Positions 49,745 to 59,725 of a DNA stretch of 64,000 nucleotides are shown one piece after another. Each line of letters begins with the position of its first letter. Position 1 is the first letter of the stretch. A model generated the notes under the pieces. It saw only the letters and a program-made list of their open reading frames with translations, searched no databases and was not told the origin of the DNA. This stretch comes from Nelumbo lutea (lineage: Eukaryota > Streptophyta > Magnoliopsida > Proteales > Nelumbonaceae): contig JAKGHH010000008.1 of assembly GCA_022828595.1 (NCBI GenBank), positions 28,636,378-28,700,377 on the forward strand, given 5' to 3'. The position numbers and the translations under genes were made by a program.

Positions 49745-49974
49745 AGAAGATTATAAAATTATTTATAATTATAATGAGATTTCATAATAAATTAGTAGCT
49801 ATTATTAATTTATTACTTTACTTTTATTATTTATCTTTTTTTATCTATTGATTTTCTCTAATTATTATTTTATATTTTTTACTAATGTTATTTTAATATT
49901 TAACTTTTAACTTAAACATTAATATTTTAATACAATTGATGGCATGTGTTTAAAAGATGGAGAGAGTTAAAAAT

Positions 49975-50115
49975 ATATAGTGTTTAAAAGACAGTACCAA
50001 AAGAGCTATGATCAATCAAAATCCCTGGGTGAATTTTTATAAATGCCACCTGATTGATTACCACTTTTGTGATACCGAGCTCCAGCTGGTAGCATAGTTG
50101 CACCCTTAATTAGAA
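49975..50115 (-). repeat. ~160-bp MITE-like repeat (copy C)
   Basis: Shares GATCAATCAAAATCCCTGGG, TTTATAAATGCCACCTGATT, ACCACTTTTGTGATACC and TAGCATAGTTGCACCC with the other copies. Confidence 0.6.
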
Positions 50116-50312
50116 GTAACATAAGATGGTTTTATTGGGGATGTGAGATAGTTTAGATGATGTTTTAGGAGGAAGTTTTAGGTAGAGGTGCTCACGGTTC
50201 GGTAACCGAACCATGGGGTGATTTTCTGGACCGAACCGATGCAACCGGTTGACTAGTTGACCGGTTAACCATCCGGTGGACTGTCTAACTGCGGTTCATT
50301 TTTTGGGTTTTT

Positions 50313-50651
50313 TTATGCCCTCAAAATTAAAAAAAAAGGAGCCTCGAGGGAAAGGAGAAAAGGCAACACTAACCCGTCTAGCAAATGTAGTAGAGCCTCC
50401 AGGTTGTGGAAGCAGGAGGGATCGCCAGTGTCATCGAAGTTGGCCATCCCGAGACAGTCGAAAAATTTGCGACACATGAATCGGTAGCTGCCACAGTACT
50501 TGGACAGTGAGGTGAGCCAGTAGTCTGCTATGCGTCTCTTAGGTCGCATCGCTGTTGCAACCTCCTCTTCCTCCACTTCTTCTTGCAACTCCTCTTGGGT
50601 CGCGTCGCTATTGGGTTCCTTGTCTCCATTCCCTTTAACATTTCCTATCAT
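50313..50651 (-). CDS. Open frame inside the hAT element, unrecognised (captured exon?)
   Basis: The 112-codon minus-strand frame reads MIGNVKGNGDKEPNSDATQE, an acidic run (EELQEEVEEEE), then RRIADYWLTSLSKYCGSYRF and MCRKFFDCLGMANFDDTGDP. I do not recognise it as a hAT transposase or any other family. Upstream on the minus strand TCTCTACTCATGATAG could be a splice acceptor. Such GC-richer coding-like pieces inside a non-autonomous hAT suggest host gene capture, but this is inference. Confidence 0.3.
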   Translation of the reverse strand: MIGNVKGNGDKEPNSDATQEELQEEVEEEEVATAMRPKRRIADYWLTSLSKYCGSYRFMCRKFFDCLGMANFDDTGDPSCFHNLEALLHLLDGLVLPFLLSLEAPFFLILRA

Positions 50652-50800
50652 GAGTAGAGAAAAGAGAGTGAGGTGAGATAGTTGGTTGGGGTGTCAGACA
50701 TCGGTGACTCGATTGTTGGAAGCCGTCAGTGATTCGGTCAGAGGGCGGAGCACCAAAGGCTGTCGATCCGTTGGGGAAGAAGAGAGTTGTGAGTCTGACA

Positions 50801-50877
50801 GAGATATATATATATAGATAGATAGATAGATAGATAGATAGAGATAGAGATAGATAGATAGAGATAGAGATAGAGAT

Positions 50878-50929
<52 letters not shown>
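50801..50929. repeat. Compound microsatellite (TA)n(GATA)n(GAGATA)n(GA)n
   Basis: A 129-bp run that passes from TA through GATA and GAGATA units to about 20 GA units. Confidence 0.95.
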
Positions 50930-50931
<2 letters not shown>

Positions 50932-51109
50932 GAAAGGTGCGGCGGGTGTCAAACACTTAGACTACCTTGGTAGTGTTTGCCCATTTGCCAGTGTTCGCCC
51001 GTCTGGCTACCAGTCTGCTAGCCTTTCAAAGAGAAAGGCTGAAACCTGAAAGTCTCAGTTTGGTAGTCTGACACTCTCAGACTGCCGAACTTTTTTATTC
51101 GATTTTCTA

Positions 51110-51180
51110 AAAAACATAAAATATAATATAATATAATATATAACATTATATAATATTATATAAATATATATTACTGTGTA
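51110..51180. repeat. (TATAA)n-rich stretch
   Basis: AAATATAATATAATATAATA followed by TATAACATTATATAATATTA, inside the hAT element. Confidence 0.85.
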
Positions 51181-51458
51181 TATATTGATTGGTTTGGTTA
51201 ACTGCTGGTTTTTTTAAATAGATAACTGAAACTGAACCGATCGGTTTGGTTAACCAATTTTTTGGTTCAATTTTGGTTAGATTTCGATCGATTTTTTCGA
51301 TTGGTTCAATTTTTCGTTTTTTTTTGCTCACCCCTAGTTTTAGGTGAACTTTTTAGGAGAGAGAATTTGTTTTGTGAAGTAAGATAGATAGAAATTATAT
51401 TTAAAAAATCCAAAAAGAAAGAGAAAATTTAGATGGGATGAGGAGATCTCCAACATTG

Positions 51459-51480
51459 CTTTAGTATATAGATATAAATA
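51459..51480 (+). promoter_or_regulatory. TATA-like box of the LLG gene
   Basis: TTAGTATATAGATATAAATA lies about 270-290 bp upstream of the ATG. A CT-rich leader (TTGTCTTGTACCTTC...) follows. Position and sequence fit a core promoter, but the transcription start is unknown. Confidence 0.4.
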
Positions 51481-51750
51481 ACACTATGATTGAAAAAAAA
51501 AAAAAACAGTTCTCCTAACTTAATACACATAGAATTTTGGAATTGGACTCGGTCGATGGGGTCTCCTGATTTCACGTCTTTTCTTCTGTTGAAAAAATAT
51601 TCTCAAAAGTTCACCTCCAAAACTCCTCTACATTTCCCCTCGTTGTCTTGTACCTTCTATTTCCCCTGCCCAAAACGGAGGCATCTTTTCGAGAGCCCTG
51701 TCAAAAGGGAGATCAAAAGATCTCTTGAAACAAAAAGAGAACAATTAAAA

Positions 51751-51829
51751 ATGACGCCGAATCGCTGCTTGTCTGCGGTTCTATTCTTCCTTTTGACGGG
51801 CTTGGTTTCTTCTTCGAGCTTCATTTCAG
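51751..51829 (+). CDS. LLG1: LLG exon 1 (signal peptide)
   Basis: Starts at AAAATGACG, the first ATG after the leader in frame. Ends TTCATTTCAG/GTGACT with one base of a split Asp codon. Confidence 0.92.
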
Positions 51830-54486
51830 GTGACTTCAGATACATATCGATTTTGATCTCCCGTTTCTATCTGTTTTCTGATATTCGATTTCAATACATT
51901 CTTTGCAGACGATGTGTTTGAATGCCACGGAGCTACCGGTCGGAACCTCCTTCAGGCGAAAAAAAGTCTGTTTCTTTTCTCTTTTATTCTCAAATTCGTT
52001 TTTTTTTTTTTTTTCTCATGAAACTCCAATAAATGCATGCATTATAGATTGTAGGATTTGTTATTTTGAACAACAATTTTAGAACTGCAGATGTTAGCTT
52101 AATACAGTGCATATATATCTCTTATGTCATAGAGACATAGACTGCTGGTGCAAAGTATTATGGAATTATTCCTTTTTTGTGGCTTTGTTGGACTATTTAA
52201 TTATAGGGATTATGTTTCTTTTCTAAAGTAGAGTGTAATATCTTTGGATGGATTATTTTTTTGAAACTTTTATGTTAGTTTGGATAATGATTTTCAAAAC
52301 TAGACCGGACTGGATAGTTGGACCAGAAAAACCAGGAATTGGTCAGGTGATCGATTCTGTTTTCTCCTAAAACTGGATTTTCTCCAAAAATCATTGATTT
52401 TGGTTAGTAAACCGCTGAACCGGGCGATTCCCATTTTTTATTTTTTAAAATTTTTATTAATTTATTTTTATTTTTTATCAGAATAAGCTGATCATTCGGT
52501 TTGAACAATCAGACCATTCAACCCAATAACCAGACCCCTGACCGGTTCACTCTCTGGTCGATTTTAAATGCAAGCGTTTTCTTCCAGATTTTGGCATTTT
52601 TGTAGTATCATACTTTTTGCTTAATATATAAATAAGATAACTGTACAGAAACATAAGACCTTTTGATTTGAGTGCAATGGATTATTTAGTAGTCTCCTCA
52701 TTCTGTTTATTTGCTTGCCAACAATCCTGTGTTTGTTTTTCGGTCATGGTAAATTATGTTTTTATGCATTAAATAACTTTCATACTTGGGGAAGTTGTCA
52801 AATATTAATGATATAAAATTATTCTTTCTAATAATTTGAAATTTTATGGATAAAAATATCAATTATTTAATTTATCTGAAAAACATGATAAATGAATTAA
52901 CAAAAGAGAATATGATTAAGCTTATTGTAACTTATGAGGGAAAATCGATAGCTGTAAGAAAATTTGTGGTGTTCCATGTCATGTCAGCTTGATTAATTGG
53001 AGATGAAAATACAGAAATTTTATTAAATAATGTATTAGAACTGTTCCAATACTGTCGAAATTTGTTCTATTGTATGACAATTAATGCTGTTATTTAAGCA
53101 TAAAACATTTAAATATTTTGCATGTTTAAGGCTATATTTGGTTTGAAAGAAAAGGTAGGGAAAAGAAGAAAATAATAGAAAATTTCATACAAAGTTTATA
53201 AAAATTTTTCTTTCTTTTCCTTTCTCTACATTTTACTTCAAACCAAACACAGCTTAAGACTAGCATTTGTTCCAGGTGGAAGTGGAGGAAAAATGATAAC
53301 TGTAGTTTTATTTATTTTTTCATTAATAACCCAGAAATTTATGACTTGTGTCTAGGTTTCGTGTTCAAGCCCATTCCGGGCCCAGGCCTACATCAGGCCC
53401 TCAATTTTCTGGGTCAACTCTGGGCTCAATACTTTAGGCCTAGCCCGCATACACATACATCTTTATATTATATATAAATATTATAACATGATGCATGTAA
53501 TAAATATGGTTTATATAACATTTTATATATTTTATACATATATTATATGAGATTATATAAAATATATTATATATTTAACATTTTATACAGAAAAGTTCTA
53601 TATCAGAATGAGGCCTTGGCCCAAGATATAGCCCTTATCGTAGGTGCAAAGCTCAGTTTGATTTATTTTTCAAGTCTAAAAATGTGCAGCTCTAAACTGG
53701 CCCTGGCTATAACCTTTATCACAACTGCAAAGCTTGGCCTGGCCCATCATCACCTTTACTTGGTAACTGTACACTGTAGTTTTGCAACAATGGAATCATT
53801 ATTTGGCTATTAAAATCAATGTTTTAGAAACTGATCAGGAATCGTAACCATTTTGGTCATTGGCTTTTGGGTCAGTGATTCAACCATTTAGGATGGCCCA
53901 TTCTAATTTAAAAAACAAAAAGGTCAAAAACTGTTATCTGAGTCAAATAGGTCGATGATTCAATTATCCGAATTAACAGATTATTGATCAAATCAACGAT
54001 TTTTTACCAAAGAATAAGTTAAGGGTAAAACAGAACCGATTGTCTGAACAATTCCCAGGCCAGGCGATCCGATCATCTTCGAAAACACTGATTAAAATGA
54101 ATGGCAGTGTAAGTAATAATGGTGCTTCCCCCGGTGGTTTTGCAGGTTGCCCCGTGAACTTCGAGTCCCTGAACTACTCGATAATCACAACCCAGTGCAA
54201 AGGGCCCCAGTACCCCCCGAAACTCTGTTGTGGAGCTCTAAAGGAATTCGCATGCCCCTTTGCAGATGATTTGAACGACATGACCAACGACTGTGCATCC
54301 ACCATGTTCAGCTACATCAACCTCTACGGCAAATATCCTCCTGGCCTCTTCGCCAGTGAGTGTCGCGAAGGCAAGGAAGGACTATCATGCGACGGTGTAA
54401 ATTCCGGAGCTCGGATTGGGCTCACTGTGTTTCCACTCTTGCTTCTTGTAAGCTCCACCCTCGTGTTTCTGTTCCAAATGTTGTGA
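51751..54486 (+). CDS. LLG1: LORELEI-like GPI-anchored protein (LLG family), complete, 3 exons
   Basis: Exons 51751-51829, 51909-51965 and 54146-54486 join into 158 codons and TGA. Residues 1-26 are a signal peptide (MTPNRCLSAVLFFLLTGLVS). The mature core has the LLG pattern: CPVNFESLNYSIITTQCKGP, CCGALKEFACPF, DLNDMTNDCASTMFSYIN, LYGKYPPGLFASEC and LSCDG, giving eight cysteines. A GPI-type end follows: small residues SGA, then a hydrophobic tail (LTVFPLLLLVSSTLVFLFQML, 21 residues minus the last: LTVFPLLLLVSSTLVFLFQM). Known LLG1 binds FERONIA-type kinases and RALF peptides at the plasma membrane. A ninth cysteine (FECHG) lies near the N-terminus. Which family member this is (LRE, LLG1, 2 or 3) is not settled. 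Confidence 0.93.
51909..51965 (+). CDS. LLG1: LLG exon 2
   Basis: After TTTGCAG it reads DVFECHGATGRNLLQAKK with the first and last codons split. The GRNLLQAKK stretch before CPVNFE is characteristic of LLG proteins. Donor GTCTGT. Confidence 0.88.
52288..52570. repeat. MITE-like repeat, TTTTCAAAACTGGACC family
   Basis: Starts GATTTTCAAAACTAGACCGG and ends CCTGACCGGTTCACTCTCTG GTCGATTTTAAATG. Related to 48357-48545. Confidence 0.5.
53817..54090. mobile_element. 274-bp MITE with perfect 8-bp target duplication
   Basis: ATTAAAAT at 53809-53816 and 54091-54098 flanks inverted ends CAATGTTTTAGAAACTGATC and GATCATCTTCGAAAACACTG. The interior carries GGTCAAAAACTG and GATTCAACCATTTAGG words shared with the array at 43120-44340. 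It lies 55 bp upstream of LLG exon 3. Confidence 0.82.
54146..54486 (+). CDS. LLG1: LLG exon 3 (core domain and GPI signal)
   Basis: After GGTTTTGCAG it completes a Ser codon and encodes the whole eight-cysteine core and C-terminal tail up to TGA at 54484-54486. GC content is clearly higher than in the flanking intron. Confidence 0.94.
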
Positions 54487-54929
54487 AGCCCAGATGTCAA
54501 TCTCATTCAGATGGTGATTGTTTGTTTCTCCTGTTGGTTGCTATTCAGAGCTTTTGGAGAGAAGTATGGTTTCCCTGAGCTGGGCCATGATGTACTACTT
54601 TCTCTGTATCAATCAGCCTTAAATTCTATATATAATCTTTAATTTAAATTAGCCACAAATTATTATTTCTAATATTAACTGTTTTGTTTTCATAGAGCAT
54701 TACCAATTCTATACATGTAGGATGCATGCAAATTGAAGTCCTTAGAAACCCATGCATGGGCATGGTACATCATTGAGAATGTTGAATCAAATCATATCAC
54801 AAATATCAAAATGTTAGCTCTATTATTTTAGAAATTCTGTCGAAGTAAAACATATCAATGAAAACCTAAATGTATATAAGAAGGAATTGTATTATTTAGA
54901 CACATCTATCATATAATACTTAGGGTCCA
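54487..54929. other. LLG 3' flank, no further gene
   Basis: Probably 3' untranslated region followed by AT-rich intergenic sequence. TATATATAATCTTTAATTTA near 54627 could serve polyadenylation. Confidence 0.4.
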
Positions 54930-55620
54930 TTTGGTACGCAAGGTATAGCTAGGGGCAGCTCGTCATAAATAGCTCACCACAAGCAACTGGCACTCCGCAG
55001 GCAACTTGGCATCTTACGAAGAGCTCGCCACTTAGGGGCAGCTCGGCACTTACAGGTAGCTTGGCATAGGCAGCTCGCCACAAGCAGCTCTGGCCACTCC
55101 GCAGGCAGCCTAGCGTCTTATGAAGAGTTCGCCACTTAGAGGCAGCTTGGCACTTACAGGTAGCTCGGCACTTAGGGGCAGCTCGGCGTATCGTAGGAAG
55201 ATCTCCTGCCTGACAACCGTACCTGACAGATCCGGAGACCTGTGCCCATGTCTCTCGCTAGGCGGCACCGTGCCTGCCAGTCCTGAGAGCTGTCCCTTGA
55301 CTGGCAAAGCCATACTCTACAGCAGCTGCCTGCACCCGCCACCTCAACTCTGGCAGTAACGGCTGCGGCAGAGAGACAGAGGCGGTTACGCCTGACTTGA
55401 CAGAGGCTGTTACGCCTGATTTGACAGGACACCACTATATAAGGACTCTGACCCCCAAAGACAAGGGGGAGACGATGAAAAAATGGAGGTAATCCCTGCT
55501 CTCTAGCTCTCTCATTTCTCTTCAAGCTCCCTACAATCAGAATGCTAACTTAGGCATCGGAGAGTCCCCATCGGGAAAATACCCCCGGGTCCTCTGATTC
55601 AGTTCTTGCAGGTTCTTCAG
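54930..55620 (+). repeat. Tat-like Ty3/gypsy LTR (solo or remnant)
   Basis: A GC-rich block with a TATA box (CACTATATAAGGACTC near 55432-55446) and a typical Tat-type U5: GCTAACTTAGGCATCGGAGA GTCCCC, then GGGAAAATACCCCCGGGTCC and GTTCTTGCAGG. The U3 part contains tandem GGGGCAGCTCGGCACTTA-like units. No internal gag-pol follows, so it is a solo LTR or remnant; the borders are approximate. Confidence 0.7.
54955..55195. repeat. Tandem units in the LTR U3
   Basis: The words GGCAGCTCG(C/G)C, ACTCCGCAGGCA, CTTA(C/T)GAAGAG and CACTTA(C/G)(A/G)GG recur in the same order in two ~120-bp blocks (about 54955-55060 and 55070-55195). Confidence 0.75.
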
Positions 55621-55724
55621 CTCCCGCCCACCTACAAAGAGGAGGAAAAGATGGAGTTCTCGCAGGTCCTTCAGCTCCCGCCGCTTACAAAGGAGAGATC
55701 ACCTCATGCGGAGGGTAGTCGGGT

Positions 55725-55810
55725 TGCACACCACCAGGGAGCTCGTTACCAGGTAGCTCACCACCAGGGAGCTCCTCACCATGTAGCTCACCACCAGGGA
55801 GCTCCACCAT
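55725..55810. repeat. Short tandem repeat CACCACCAGGGAGCT
   Basis: CACCACCAGGGAGCTC occurs three times with intervening ACCA(G/T)GTAGCT variants. Confidence 0.85.
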
Positions 55811-57060
55811 CCTTTCTTGGGAACAGGTCAAATGGCGAGGCACTTAGCCAAAAAAAATTGATACATCACAAAAAATTGGTACGTGACCAGAAACGGTTAC
55901 ATCACAAATAATAAGTCTCTGACCTACATATAATGAAAAGAAAAAAAACTATAAAAGGAAACTTCTAATAAATTTCTATGAAACAAATCCTGATAATCTA
56001 AATAAATCTTATTGTAATAATGGTGCAAAATAAATGGTTCAGCTATGATTCTGATAGACGAAATACTAAAAAAACTTGTAATCAATCAATTGGCATCATA
56101 AAACTTATAACCAATCAGATGATATTTATCAAAATTCGTGGGAGGGTTTTATTAGTCAAAGTACCTTATGCTATCATGTCTTTCTAGCAGCATAAATTCT
56201 TTCTAAAATAAAAAGCCTTTTAAAAAACTTAAAAGAACCAAATTATTAACAAGGCAGGGAGTTATGTTTCCATTGAATTGCCTTAAATCGCATGAATCAT
56301 ATAAGCTAAAGAAATCGTATAAATAATACAATTTTTAAACCCATGACCATTGGTTCCGCATCTTGCTTTTCCCTCTCCAAAGCTCTAATGGTCATTTTTC
56401 ACTTCTTAAACCATCTCAAATATATCCATAATATGTAGGGAGCTCCCCATAATTCTAGGCCTCCATCTTGGTAACCCGTTATTTTTCTCTAAAGTCGGGC
56501 AATTGCACTCTAGCTGATGTGTCTCAACCACCTCAATTAGTCAATTACCATTATACAAGCGGGGATCTATGCGATGTATAGATTTTGTCAAAAGGAAAAT
56601 TAAATAATAGAAATATATGAATATATAATTATTTTATATTTAAAATTTTAAATAATTAATAATTATTTATATTTTATATACTATTAAATTTTTTTTTTTG
56701 TAATCGATGAAATCAACCAAATTGATCAACCCGATCCATTTAGATTTGAGTTAGTCAACTTTCTAGTATTTTCAATTGGCTTCAGTTCAGCAATTTTCTA
56801 ACCCAACCAGGTTGGGTTAGTTTTGGTTTTTCCATTTGTAAACCGGCTAAAATTGAACCAACGCACAGATATATTTTAAAATATAATTTTTTAATACAAG
56901 AAGGTAGGAAAATTTTCATATTGCTTAGTCTAAAATATTTTGTATTGTAAATTTAAACTTTTCTATTTACTTTTTGATAATATCGTTGTAATTTTTTTTA
57001 ATTTTTAAGTTTATATCTTTTGAGCTAACTGACTAAATTGAAAACTAACCCAAACTGATA
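55811..57060. other. No gene recognised; includes MITE copy D
   Basis: Bases 56036-56200 are a copy of the ~160-bp MITE (TTCAGCTATGATTCTGATAG, TATAACCAATCAGATG, TATGCTATCATGTCTTTCTA). The rest is AT-rich with no coding signal. GGTTGGGTTAGTTTTGG words at 56680-56860 suggest another decayed MITE. Confidence 0.45.
56036..56200 (+). repeat. ~160-bp MITE-like repeat (copy D)
   Basis: Most complete copy: starts GGTTCAGCTATGATTCTGAT and ends GCTATCATGTCTTTCTAGCAG. It aligns end to end with the reverse of 24460-24625. Confidence 0.65.
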
Positions 57061-57245
57061 CCAGTGTTTTTAACCTGATATTGACCGGACCAGTTGAATG
57101 GTTTGAATCATCACTCAGCCTTGATTTTGGGTCCGGTCTTGTTGAAACATGTCCTTCGGTCAAAAAACATTAACTTGGACAAAAATCGCCTGATCCTATA
57201 TGATTCAATTATTGACTTGTTCGACTCGGTCACTAGGTTGCAATT
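57061..57245. repeat. MITE-like repeat, GTTTTTAACC..GACCGGACC family
   Basis: CCAGTGTTTTTAACCTGATA TTGACCGGACCAG and CTTGTTCGACTCGGTCAC match words in the 48357-48545 copy. Confidence 0.45.
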
Positions 57246-58187
57246 GCACACATAATATATATGGAAACTTTCGAAGACCATAACTTTGCATTCAGATGTT
57301 TGATTGAGATAATTTTTTATTTTTGGTAAATGTTTGAAATTTATGCGTTCCAAGGCGTCATGGGTGCCTTACCACACTATTTTCATAAAAAAAAACTCTT
57401 TTTGGCCTTAAATCATGATTTTTAATATTTTTATAGATAAAAATATATGTGTGTATTTAAATATATAGAGTGCTGACATGGAACATTCTAATCCATTTGA
57501 CCTAGATGGTCAAACTGGTGACCCATGACCTAGGGATGGCAACGGGGTGGGTTGGGGAGGATTTTGTAAATTTTCGACCCTACCTGCCTTCGTAAACCTC
57601 ATAATCCGTGCTTGCCCCAAAATCTGTAGCGGGTTGTAGGTAATATAATCTACAACTGAATTGATGGACCAAATTGACTAGTGAACACTTCAACTAAATT
57701 ATTAGTCTAATCAATAGTTTAATCTCTAATAATTATTAAAAATTTATAAAAAAATAAATAATTACTAAAAATAAATTTATTATGAAAAACAATAAATACA
57801 AAAATATATTAAGTTATACAAAAAATAGTGTAATCTCTAATAAATATTAATCAATAAATCATAACAAAAATACATAATTACTAAAAATAAATTTATACTA
57901 AAAATAAAATAAATCCATAAAGTACAATAAATTAAATTTAAAAATTTACATAACAATAATTTAACCTCCAATAATAGTTGAAAACTTTCTATTAAATAAC
58001 AAAACAAACCTAGATTTATACATAAGTGAAATAATGTCTTAATTATTAATACATTGATAATTGCAATCATTATTCTATTTTTTAATATCTATTAAAATTA
58101 CTTTTTTGAAGGTTATTACATAAATTTATTATTTGGAAGCTTCAATACCACTAAGTTATTTAATTTATTTTTTCATTATTTAAAAAT
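57246..58187. other. No gene; hAT-like end and AT-rich sequence
   Basis: TAGGGATGGCAACGGGGTGG at 57532 looks like a hAT MITE end (compare TAGGGGTGCAAA at 40215). The following 500 bp are AT-rich with no coding signal. Confidence 0.4.
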
Positions 58188-58630
58188 ATTTTAAAAACTA
58201 AATTATTTGTATTTTATATTCTTATTATCAAAATATTATTAAATCTGTTATAATTAATTTTTTGTTTTGATAATTTCTTAAATCTATTATATAAGTTTTT
58301 TATTTGATCTATTTTTAGTTTTTAAATAATATTTAAAATCTGATTTAGGAAGAAAATTTTTTGATATTTAAAATATTAAAAAATTAGTTATTTACAATAT
58401 TATTTGGTTATTTTTTAAATTATTTATATTTTATATTGTTATTATCAAATATTGTCAAAACCATTATAACTTTTGTGTTTTTGATAATTTTTTAAGTTAC
58501 TGTAATTTCATTATTTACTCTATTTTCTTTTGTTTTTTAAGTAGTATTTAAAATATGATTTAGTTATTAAATTTTTTGATATCTAAAATATTGAAGAACT
58601 AGTTATGTACAATATCATTTTTAAAATATT
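58188..58630. repeat. Degenerate AT-rich tandem duplication (~220-bp unit)
   Basis: Both units contain AAATTATTT(G/A)TATTTTATAT, TTATTATCAAA, TTTTGATAATTT, TAGT(T/A)(T/A)TTAAAATATGATTTAG-like words and TTTTTTGATAT(T/C)(T/A)AAAATATT(A/G)AA. They are about 75-80% alike. Confidence 0.6.
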
Positions 58631-59600
58631 AAATATTTATTAAATTTTATAATGAGAAAAACTATAATTTATACTATTATAAGATCATTTCATTATTTTA
58701 ACTATTTAAAATTTATTTATGTTAAATATTTAAATAATATGTAAAATATTAAAAAATATATTTAAATTTTATTTATTTTGAAGTTTTTATGTAATATTGA
58801 ATATTTCATATATAGTTATTTGGATATTTTTAATATTTTGTTATTTATAATACTTATTAAATCTATTATAATTATTTTTTTGTGTTTTAATTAATATTTT
58901 AATGTTATTACATAATTTCATGTTTATTAAATCTTTTAATTCAAACTTTCTCTAGATAGATATAAATAAAAAGTGGGGGAGAGGATAAATAGGAATTAGA
59001 GATAAATTAGGAGAAAAACTCTCTCCTAAATTAGATATAATTTATGAGATAAATAGGAATTAAAGATAATTTAGAAAAAAGTTGGGGACAGTGGTGTTAG
59101 AGTAAGAATTGGCTTTACAAAGGATACTTATATCTTTCCTAAAAATAGTGTTCCTTATGAGTTTTACTAGTTTCCTAATAAAAAGGAGAGAAAAAAAAAA
59201 AGAGAGATGGTATGCTAAGGTGGAAACTCTATTCGCTTCTAAAGGGAATCTTGCACTCCCTTTAGATTTGCTCGGTTGGAGAAATGGAACAAGTAAAGGC
59301 CTTCTAACGTGGCTAGCCTTGTTCTAATATGTAGTATAGATTACTAGAAAAATCTCATTATTTCGCAATGCTATTGTTCCACATCCTCTAGGCTTCTCTG
59401 GCATAGACCACTATGAGCAGAGGTTCAGATTCTGTAAGAGGTTCAGTTTAGTTTTATACAAAATAAGTAATTTTAGTTGTTCAAGCAAGATGCGATGCTT
59501 TATGCGAATTTGTTTATTTGAAACAAACTTTTTCAGGCTTTAAAGACATGGTGGAATCAACAAAGTACTAAATATTTGTTAGAAAAAACCATGTATACTA
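58631..59600. other. No gene recognised
   Basis: AT-rich to 58950. Bases 58960-59085 hold a doubled GGATAAATAGGAATTAGAGA TAA(A/T)TTAG motif and an inverted AGGAGAAAAACTCTCTCCT. Short open frames here have no supporting features. Confidence 0.4.
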
Positions 59601-59603
59601 TTA

Positions 59604-59722
59604 GGCTCAATTTGGAAAGAGTACAAATACAAATATGTACAGAGTAAATGCATGCAAAATAATGCACAATATAAGGTTTTGCGTTCGACATATTTGCATT
59701 TATACTCTTTCCAAACTCAGCC
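59604..59722. mobile_element. 119-bp Tourist-like MITE
   Basis: TTA duplications at 59601-59603 and 59723-59725 flank about 35-bp inverted repeats: GGCTCAATTTGGAAAGAGTA on the left, TATACTCTTTCCAAACTCAG CC on the right. A half-copy lies at 44540-44580. Confidence 0.85.
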
Positions 59723-59725
59723 TTA

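Larger units (their letters stand above)
50183..51336. mobile_element. hAT element with perfect 8-bp target duplication, possible captured sequence
   Basis: GTTTTAGG occurs at 50175-50182 and 51337-51344. The ends are TAGAGGTGCTCACGGTTCGG and the inverse of TTTTTTTTTGCTCACCCCTA. Subterminal regions are rich in CCGAACCG and CGGTTTGGTTAACC words. There is no transposase. The interior has a GC-richer stretch (50330-50660) with an open frame and a large microsatellite. The right end stops 414 bp before the LLG start codon. Confidence 0.85.
51966..54145 (+). other. LLG1: LLG intron 2 (2.18 kb)
   Basis: Runs from GTCTGTTTC to GGTTTTGCAG. It contains MITE-like repeats at 52288-52570 and 53817-54090 and a hAT-like GGGCCC-rich fragment at 53355-53450. 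The remainder is AT-rich. Confidence 0.88.

Noticed and set aside
50635..50956. Open frames rich in Ser-Leu and Ile-Tyr
   Set aside because: They are translations of the GATA/GA microsatellite.
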